Assembly (NCBI GenBank): GCA_022410635.1
Contig: JAJVDF010000221.1
Coordinates: forward strand, 161,995-225,994
Direction: 5' to 3'
Source: Tretioscincus oriximinensis
Taxonomy: Eukaryota > Chordata > Lepidosauria > Squamata > Gymnophthalmidae
Length of the DNA: 64,000 bases
Made by a program: the position numbers and the translations under genes. Under the pieces are notes generated by a model. It did no database searches and had not been told where the DNA came from. It saw nothing but the letters and a program-made list of their open reading frames with translations. Shown piece after piece: positions 57,440 through 64,000 of the stretch. Positions within the stretch are counted from its first letter, which is position 1, and the number at the start of each line of letters is the position of its first letter.

Positions 57440-57945
57440 TGATAAAGCATGAAAGAATAGTTCAAGTTGTAATTTGGCATCCTTCTGGAGCTACCCTTAA
57501 TGTTGGTCTTGAAATTGAAACTAACACAACTTAGAGAGATAATCCCCATCAATAAGAAACTCTTCCTCTCCAATTTGTCTGTAAGAGCAGACAAAGGAAA
57601 GTATTTTTTCACCCAGAGGGTCATCGGCCTGTGGAATTTACTTCCTGAAGAGGTAGTGGTAGCTAACAGCTTGGATAGTTTCAAGACAGGACTAGACAGG
57701 TTTATGGACACCAAGGGTATAAATGGATACTAGGATGGATGTCTGGATGTTGCCTCTGGGATGGAGCAACAGGCAGGATTCCTGAAATACCATTTGCAGG
57801 GCGGCATGAACAGGGGCATATTTTGCTTTCCTCTGTTCAGACTACCCAGGTGCATCTGGTGGGCCCCTGTGTGACACAGAATGCTGGACTTGATGGGCTG
57901 TGACCTGATCCAGTATGGCTCTTCTTATGTTTTTATGTTCTTAAT
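57440..57945 (+). mobile_element. CR1/L2-like LINE C-terminal RT end and 3' tail
   Basis: The frame at 57500-57733 ends with the typical LINE C-terminus ([36 protein letters not shown]). The noncoding tail and 3' tip CTCTTCTTATGTTTTTATG match 33195-33500 in antisense. Confidence 0.8.
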
Positions 57946-58599
57946 TTAGGGTAAGATTCACACTAAAAAACATTTGACTTTGTGAAGTTTCAAAGCCATT
58001 CCAGTGTAGTCAGATTATTCTATTGGTTCATGTTAGCTAGTACCCTGACCAGAACAAACGAGCAATCTGATTCCCTCTTTATTTCATTTTGTACAGCAGA
58101 AGTGGCTTTATTTGCTAATTTTCAGTACATCTTCACACACACACACTTGTCCGTTCAATTGGGTGATGCGCAAATTACGTAAACAATATTTCAAGAGAGC
58201 AGCTTTAGGCTGGATAAAAATGCATCTGCTTATCAGTTCTGTGACATTTGCAGGTGTTGGGTGGCNAACAGGTTTCTTAGTTTTTGACTGGAAGCTATTG
58301 CCCTGCAGCTTGTGCAGTTTCCTCCTGTATTCTTCCTTGGACGGAATGTTTTAGGCTAAAGATCTGATAGCATCTGCTTGGCTTCTGGGTTCTTAAAGAA
58401 ACCTGCTTATTTCATATCTACTTTTGCTATCCTATTACAGCAGCCTAATAGTTCTTTGCATTTTTACTTGGCGATTACTTGAATCAAGTTTGCAATTCTC
58501 CATATAAGACCCACTATTTTTTCAAAACAAATTATCCTCCTGCTGTGTCTCTTTTATGTTTCCGAAATATTCCTTGACAAATTATATAGTAGGTGCATC
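57946..58599. other. Intergenic, no gene seen
   Basis: Short CA run near 58135. Otherwise unassigned. Confidence 0.5.
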
Positions 58600-59735
58600 T
58601 CTTTTCTGAGGTACGTAGGGACCTATGTGAGTTGGGACTTGGGGGCATTGTTTTACAGTGATTCTCATTCTATCTCGGTGGTCTGTTCTAGAAAGTAACA
58701 GTGGGAGGCTTTTGTTCAACACCCTGTGAGCTTTCTTATGGTTCCCCAAGGGTCGGTCTTGTCTCCCATCAGGAGTTTGGGAGTGAGGTCCCATCAGTAT
58801 GCTGATGACACCCAACTCTATCTCTCCATTCCATCTGAATCAGGTGAGGCAGCTGAGGTGCTTGATCACTGCCTGGAAACAGTAATGGGCTGAATGTGGA
58901 CCATCAAATTGAAGCTAAATCCAGACAAGACGAAGGTGCTGTGCATTAAAGGATCCAGAATCCAGGATGTTAAGAGATACCCACTTCTTGATGGGGTTAT
59001 TTTGTCCCAGAAAGATCAGGTCTGCAGTCAGGGCATTCTCTGCCACTTGAGGTTCTGGTGGTAGCGACAGGAAGAAGTGCCTACTTCCAACTCCAACTGG
59101 TTCGCCAGTTGTGGCCATTCTGAGATAGGGATAATTTGGCCATAGAAATCCATGCTCTAGTAACCTCCAGGCTTGACTACTGTAATGTGCTTTATATGGG
59201 GCTGCCCTTGAAAGTTGGAATTAGTGCAGAATGCAGTAGGTCGACTGCTGACAGCAGTCTGTAGCTGGACACGCATCAAGGGCAGTCCTTCAAGATCTGC
59301 ACTGGTTCCCCCGGCTGCCTGAAGGAGCACCTTCTTCCATATAGACCTGCCTGTGCACTAAGATCTCAAGGGCCTTCTGGTAGTTTCTCTCCTTGCAGAG
59401 GTATGGGGGATAGGGGCATGTAGAAAGGTATTTTCCATGGTTGTCCCCCACTCTGGAATAGCCTCCTTCTAGAGGCTTGGCAGGCGTCTATATTGTATAG
59501 TTTTCAATGCCTGGTTCACCAAGGCTTTTGACTCTTAAATACTGTAGCTCCCTCTGCATTCTGTCCTTCCAAGAAGGGCAGGTGGGTTGCAGGGAGGAAA
59601 GGAGGGAGGGTATGGATCTTTTAAACATTTTATTCGGTTTTGCTGTTTTCTTTGTTCTTTTGTTACCTGCCCTAGGATCATTGGTAAAGGGCGGNATATA
59701 AATCACTTTAAATAAATAAATCAATACAATTTCTT
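58600..59735 (+). mobile_element. L2-type LINE, RT palm to 3' end
   Basis: Decayed but readable: GVPQGSxLSP-like (58745), [16 protein letters not shown] (58795-58845, active site YADD), then IKLKLNPDKTKVL, and VTSRLDYCNVLYMGLPLK (59160-59215). It ends with the tail AAAGGGCGGNATATAAATC and ATAAATAAAT. Several frame breaks. Confidence 0.88.
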
Positions 59736-59737
59736 TC

Positions 59738-59870
59738 AAACAGCTGAGTTCNCTGAAGCTGAGGCTCATAGAGGGCACTTAGNCCTCTCCACAGCCAGCA
59801 CAGGGCTTCAAGAACGGATCTCTCAGTTGAAAGGCCATCTCTTAACGACTGCACCATTCGTGCCTCACTA
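59738..59870 (-). mobile_element. tRNA-derived SINE head, antisense
   Basis: The complement has the A-box-like GGTGCAGTCGTTAAGAG and B-box-like GATCCGTTCTTGAAGCC with GCACGAATGG at the start. Related to the main SINE family but diverged; no body. Confidence 0.65.
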
Positions 59871-60137
59871 AAAGAGACCGTCCAACCAGTTTCTTCTCTT
59901 TTCTGCAATCTTCAAAAGCTCCCCAAAGCCAATTCTGTGCTTTATGGCCACAGCAGAAACATAGGCGTGACCAGACTAAAATGACTTGAGTTTCCAGTCC
60001 ATCATAGGATGAACTATTTTGTTTTGAATTAGCAAGCGGAGAACAGGAGGAGGGCAAAAGCATGCTGACAGAATTTAACGTGTGCCCTTGGATTAAAAAG
60101 TGATTGTTCCTACTCTACAGTATCTATTTGTTAGAAG

Positions 60138-60447
60138 ACGCAGAAGAAGAAGAAGAACTTGGTTCTTATACCCCGCTTTTCTCACCTTTCAAAGGGACTC
60201 AAAGCGGCTTACAAGGATATATTTTGCCCGAAGGCTTCCATTCTATCCTCCCCACCAGGCTGTGGTGGTTCCCATGTATCTACTTGCAGTCAGTTGCAAT
60301 TTCTTGCAATTCATGCTTTCGAATAGCTGGGTTGGCTGGAGCTACAGGCTAATGGAAGGTGCTCATCCCTTCCCCACGTCGCACACAGGGCTTCGAAACC
60401 CCGTCTCCCAGGCGAGAGACGAATTCCTAAGCGACTGAGCAACTGAG
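60138..60447 (-). mobile_element. tRNA-derived SINE, copy 5, antisense
   Basis: GAAGAAGAAG tail, GGGACTCAAAGCGGCTTAC body, and CTTCGAAACCCCGTCTCCC (reversed B box) near the right end. Confidence 0.9.
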
Positions 60448-60847
60448 AAGACAACAGGTCTGCAGAATATTAGGTACAAGTTAAGAAAATTATTTTTCAG
60501 TTAAATGTGAACAAGCTAGTTTTCTTGCTACTTCTTCTGATGCCTTGATAAACTAACTGAGAACAGGTATGAAATTCAAATTCATCTTTATTGTGGTCAA
60601 AGACCTGCGGGGGTGGTGGTGGGGGAGAATAAGAGTACAGCTATTCTGAGGTTTGGATGGGGTGGATTCTGGCAGTGGAAAAATAGTTTAGAAGCTTCAA
60701 CAGACGTGCAGATACAAAGCTATAAACTAAAACAGGCTCAAGACATTGCATAACAAAGCTCTCATGTCCAGTAAGTCTACATGTTCCTGACAAAAGTCTG
60801 ATTCTTGCCCCTAGAAGAAAACAGGTATTTAAAACAAGTAAGAGCTA
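60448..60847. other. Intergenic, no gene seen
   Basis: No recognisable coding or repeat signal. Confidence 0.5.
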
Positions 60848-61098
60848 GTTTGGTGTACTGGTTTAGAGTGTTGGACATGCATCTGGTATTCTCACGGTTC
60901 AATTCCCCCCTCCTCCATGGAAGCCAGCTGAGTGACCTTGGGCCAGTCACAGTTCTTTAGAACTCTCTCAGCCCCACCTACTTCACAGGGTGTCTGTTGT
61001 GAAGAAAGCAACAAAAGCTATGTTCGCCACCCTATGGTTGGCCGCCCTGAGACCTTCAGGTATAGGGCGGGATATAAGTATAAATAAATAAGTGCAAA
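60848..61098 (+). mobile_element. Second SINE type, tRNA head with CORE-like body
   Basis: The head GTGTACTGGTTTAGAGTG and B-box-like CGGTTCAATTCCC are followed by TGACCTTGGGCCAGTCAC, the core shared with MIR-like SINEs. The 3' tail is GGGCGGGATATAAGTATAAA. Distinct from the main SINE family here. Confidence 0.8.
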
Positions 61099-61132
61099 CT
61101 AACTGTGCAAGCAACAAGTCTTGAGCCCTGTC

Positions 61133-61310
61133 CCCTCTGAGCCTTATTCTGGGCTATATTTCAGGACAGAGCTTGGCCATCCACATGCCAGTATAGACTA
61201 TGGCAGGCCCCATTCGGGGCCTGCCATAGTCTACACTAGCATGTGGTTGGCAGGCTCCTAATTCCGAGGGACAACCCAGAATAAGGCTCCGTGTGGATGC
61301 AGCCTAAAGT
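61133..61310 (+). mobile_element. P2 palindromic MITE, best copy
   Basis: GAGCCTTATTCTGGGCTATA at the left and ACCCAGAATAAGGCTC at the right. The centre is GACTATGGCAGGCCCC-ATTC-GGGGCCTGCCATAGTC. It lies about 150 bases upstream of the COX7A2 CpG-rich promoter. Confidence 0.88.
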
Positions 61311-61377
61311 ATTTGAATAGTGTGTGGCTGGTGCAAATTTAGTCCAGTTCCCCGATCACCCTCCATTTTGTAAATTT

Positions 61378-61573
61378 TACGGGGCCGGAGAACGCGCGCG
61401 GTCAGTATCCATGGAGACCTATCTCGTCGTCATGGGTTGTGCGCCCATTTCTTCTGACGTCACAGAGCTGCGCCGCGGGAGCGGAAATGCGCCTTCCGCT
61501 TTCCGGTGTCCTTGTTGGGAGGTGGTTGTTGGTTTGCGTTGGAAGGAAGGAAGCGAAGTGAACGGGGACCAAG
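61378..61573 (+). promoter_or_regulatory. COX7A2 CpG-rich promoter
   Basis: CpG-rich segment ending at the COX7A2 ATG. It has a perfect CRE TGACGTCA at 61455-61462, ETS/GABP-type GGAA/TTCC motifs (GAGCGGAAATG; CTTTCCGGTG) at about 61488-61508, and an X-box-like GTATCCATGGAGAC at 61405. GABP and CREB sites are usual for nuclear genes of the respiratory chain. TATA-less. Confidence 0.75.
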
Positions 61574-61591
61574 ATGATTCGAAGTATTTTG
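61574..61591 (+). CDS. COX7A2: COX7A2 coding exon 1
   Basis: COX7A2 is a small nuclear-encoded subunit of mitochondrial cytochrome c oxidase (complex IV). This exon holds six codons, MIRSIL, and ends at TTTTG|GTATGG, phase 0. The ATG follows GGGGACCAAG (A at -3 in the purine-rich context CAAGATGA). The exon is too short to be found by ORF length. It is recognised because the next exon continues the known presequence, and because exon 1 of the human gene also encodes six residues in the same phase. Confidence 0.93.
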
Positions 61592-61847
61592 GTATGGGAA
61601 GAAATAAGTTATTTGAAGTGACGCCTCTTGCACGCGGCGGGGTGGGGGGTGGGGGTGGGGGGAGGCATTTGGAGTCGAAATACAGTCGGGGCGGGGCGAC
61701 CGTTCGTTTCGATTAAGTTTTGAAATACTATGGGGTAATATGGTGGGTTTCGTGCAGACCCTTCTGGTAACACAAAGATCTCTCAGGCGCCTTGAATAAA
61801 AGCTGATTAGCTTTTTAAAAAAAATAAAAGAGATACTAAAATGCATG

Positions 61848-62065
61848 AAAAAGAAGAACTGGGTTTCGATGCTCCTCTTTTCTCACCCTGACACAGAGTG
61901 GCTGACAAGCGTATGTTTTGCCCAAAGGTTGACATTCAGTGATTGTCCCCATTTATTTAATCACAGTGTCTTGCTTTCCAATAGCTGGGTTTGCTAGCGC
62001 TTAGGACAGCAGGGGGCGCTCACCCCTCTACACAGCTGACACAGAGCTTCGAAACCCCAGATACT
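61848..62065 (-). mobile_element. tRNA-derived SINE, diverged copy, antisense
   Basis: It runs from AAGAAGAACTGGGTTTCGATG through TTTGCCCAAAGGTTGACATTC to GAGCTTCGAAACCCCAG (reversed B box). Older than its neighbours. Confidence 0.75.
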
Positions 62066-62163
62066 CTGCTGGAACCCCCAGGGCTCTCAGCAACTGTATA
62101 ACTAAAAAGCTTTACAGATTATAGAAACAAGCTTTGGAAACGTAAGCGGCACCTTGAAGGAGC

Positions 62164-62194
<31 letters not shown>

Positions 62195-62379
62195 GGGAGG
62201 AAGAAATTAGGGATCGGATTTGTGAGCACTATGGTTAACGATAGGATTGCCACAAAAAAGAGGAGAGTTGCAGCTTTAATGGGTTTGATAAAGGGACATT
62301 TTCACCAAGTGCAGCTTATAATGCATGCAGGATCAGGTGTGTGTGTGTGGGGCTTGTAGCACTATAAACACTAACGACA

Positions 62380-62684
62380 AGAAGAAGAACTGGGTTCTTA
62401 TACCCTGCTTTTCTCACCTTTCAAAGGGACTCAAAGCGGCTTACAAGGGTATTTTGCCCGATGGCTTACATTCTGTCTTCCCCCACCAGGCTGTGGTGGT
62501 TCCCATGTGTCTACTTGCAGTCAGTTGCAATTTTTTGCAATTCTTGCTTTCGAATAGCTGGGTTGGCTAGAGCTACAGGCTAATGGAAGGTGCTCATCCC
62601 TTCCCCACGTCGCACACAGGGCTTCGAAACCCCATCTCCCAGGCGAGAGACGAATTCCTAAGCGACTGAGCTATCTGTGCCTGC
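62380..62684 (-). mobile_element. tRNA-derived SINE, copy 6, antisense
   Basis: Full length: GAAGAAGAAC tail, GGGACTCAAAGCGGCTTAC body, and ACTGAGCTATCTGTGCCTGC at the head. Nearly identical to 60138-60447, including AATTCCTAAGCGACTGAG. Confidence 0.92.
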
Positions 62685-62726
62685 AAGGGAAAGCTAGGCA
62701 GCCTGAGTTGTCATAGACAAGTGTAC

Positions 62727-62873
62727 TTCTTCAGACGCTTCTTCAGATGAAGAAATAAATTTATCTACGAAAGCTCACGCCACTGGAGTTTCTCTTATTA
62801 ATCTCTATAAGTTCTCCACTTGCCCCCTTGCTGGACTTTCTGGATCAAGACTAACATGGCTATTTCTTTGAAA
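62727..62873 (+). mobile_element. P1 MITE right half
   Basis: The TCTTCAGACG centre, right arm (TATCTACGAAAGCTCACGCC; CTTGCTGGACTTTCTGG) and outer arm GACTAACATGGCTATTTC are present. The left arm is absent. Confidence 0.75.
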
Positions 62874-63324
62874 TCTATCTGGTAGATACTAATTAAAGCT
62901 GCAAAATTGTGGTCTCACTTTTTTGTGATAAACCTAGTCAAGGAGGCTGTTAGTGGATTGGAACAGTAGAGAGGGGAGTGATCTGCTTAGTTTGCCATAA
63001 TTGCTTCCTCAGTAGTCCTTTACACAGGCTTATTACAAGGCTGGAGTGGCTGTGGCACATCATTAGAGGACGAAATGCACCATAATCCTTACAAGGGGTT
63101 ACCAGAAAAATAGGATAGCAATTCTGTATCTTTAGTATATGTGTCAAAGAGGAAATTTCAGCAGGTGTTGCAAGAGTTATGAACTGCACCTTGTGAAATT
63201 GCTTCTTTTTTACAACCATTAAAAGCATAGTTTTCTTCCTTTTTTTTAACCTGGTAGCCTTAACCCTTTCAGCATCATGAGAGATTATAAATTTGAGTTT
63301 ATCTTGTATTACGCTACATTTTCA

Positions 63325-63492
63325 GCAAAGTGGCTAGTAGCACTTTGAGACTAACAGGAGAAAAGTGGGTGGCATAAGCTTTCGTAGACACTGAAGAAGT
63401 AGGCATCTGAAGAAGTAGACGTTCTACTTCTACAGATGGGCTCTGGCCTGATCCACTAAGGCTCTTCTTATGTTCCTTAGGTTTTTATGTAT
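63325..63492 (+). mobile_element. P1 left half fused to LINE 3' tip
   Basis: 63325-63425 is a P1 left arm (AGCACTTTGAGACTAACAGG; GGTGGCATAAGCTTTCGTAG). From about 63437 it becomes the LINE tail GATGGGCTCTGGCCTGATCC ... GGCTCTTCTTATGTTCC, as at 57895. Confidence 0.75.
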
Positions 63493-63909
63493 TTTTCCAT
63501 AAACTTAGTTATAAATTGTCCTGAGTACTTATAGAGCAGTATAAAAAACTAGTAAGGCAATTGATAAGCCCCCTCTGTATGTTTGCTAAAAGGAGCCAAG
63601 TTAAGCTCATGGCTATGTTAAGTTTTGTCTATTACAAATGCAGATTCTGAACTCATTTACACATGTCCTTTACTGAACAGACATCAGAAGACCCAAAACA
63701 TTTATTTTCATGTGTTTGTTATCTTTGAATAAGGGTTATTGTGACTTGCATAACTTAATTGAAACATACTTTAAAAACAATTAACCAACCTTTGGTTTCA
63801 GAGGAAACTACTACACACTTTATACNAATGTCTAAACTGCCGTTAGATGTATGTTTTGTTCCCAAGTGAGCTTGCAGTGTATTCTTAAGTACTTTCTGTT
63901 TTGTTACAG

Positions 63910-64000
63910 GCTATTCGGCAAATTTCGCAGAAAGCGATCAGCACAGCCTCACGTAGGCAGTTGTCAAACAAGGTTCCAGAGTACCAGAAAATATTTCAGG
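63910..64000 (+). CDS. COX7A2: COX7A2 coding exon 2 (runs to window edge)
   Basis: The acceptor TTTTGTTACAG ends at 63909. The frame continues from exon 1 as AIRQISQKAISTASRRQL then SNKVPEYQKIFQ. The first ~22 residues of the precursor are an Arg/Ser-rich mitochondrial presequence, and the mature chain begins near SNKVPE. The STASRR...NKVPE pattern separates COX7A2 from COX7A2L and fits its place after TMEM30A. The exon or its donor (CAG|G at 63999/64000) lies at the edge. The matrix/membrane part of the protein is outside the window. Confidence 0.95.

Larger units (their letters stand above)
61592..63909 (+). other. COX7A2 intron 1
   Basis: 2.3 kb, GT-AG. It contains two antisense SINEs (61848-62065 diverged; 62380-62684), a poly-C/poly-A run (62163-62195), two partial P1 MITEs and a LINE 3' tip. 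The stretches at 62880-63320 and 63495-63909 show nothing recognisable. Confidence 0.9.

Overview
This is a vertebrate nuclear window, most likely from a squamate reptile (lizard, possibly a gecko). Three genes lie on the + strand in the order FILIP1 (3' part), TMEM30A (complete, seven coding exons) and COX7A2 (first coding exon and most of the second). This is the same order and relative orientation as the human 6q14.1 block, so it is conserved amniote synteny. The squamate call rests on the repeats: CR1-, L2- and L1/Tx1-type LINEs, a Ty1/copia element, tRNA-derived SINEs with A/B boxes and TTC/GAA tails, and many small hAT- and mariner-like elements. Species level cannot be read from the sequence.

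Layout. 1-2640: antisense Ty1/copia pol remnant broken by a 5'-truncated CR1-type LINE, in the FILIP1 intron. 2847-5652: the large coiled-coil exon of FILIP1. 5653-10620: intron with SINE, hAT and L2 copies. 10621-10827: FILIP1 last coding exon with the usual stop. Two downstream pieces (11522-11652 and 22764-23560) look like alternative FILIP1 terminal exons, because one weak donor inside the last exon joins either in frame. 12-31 kb: intergenic, mostly decayed LINEs, SINEs and MITEs, with an unidentified exon-like 46-codon ORF at 29599-29739. 31.8-32.65 kb: CpG-rich TMEM30A promoter, 5' UTR with two CAG tracts, and exon 1. 32.6-48.9 kb: the rest of TMEM30A. The exons join into one 399-codon frame with no frameshift. 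48.9-61.3 kb: TMEM30A 3' UTR, then a repeat-rich spacer holding a recent L1/Tx1 insertion (13-bp target duplication, 660-base assembly gap) and an L2 body. 61.4 kb to the end: CpG-rich COX7A2 promoter with a CRE, exon 1, a SINE/MITE-loaded intron and exon 2 at the window edge.

The three genes do not form a pathway. FILIP1 is a cytoskeletal regulator acting on filamin A. TMEM30A/CDC50A is the beta subunit of P4-ATPase lipid flippases. COX7A2 is a small subunit of mitochondrial cytochrome c oxidase. No clearly new enzyme or defence system is visible. The best second-look items are the candidate alternative FILIP1 C-termini, the unidentified exon at 29.6 kb, a one-sided palindromic MITE family with clean 8-9 bp target duplications, a palindromic element 23 bases after the TMEM30A exon 1 donor, and the copia element.
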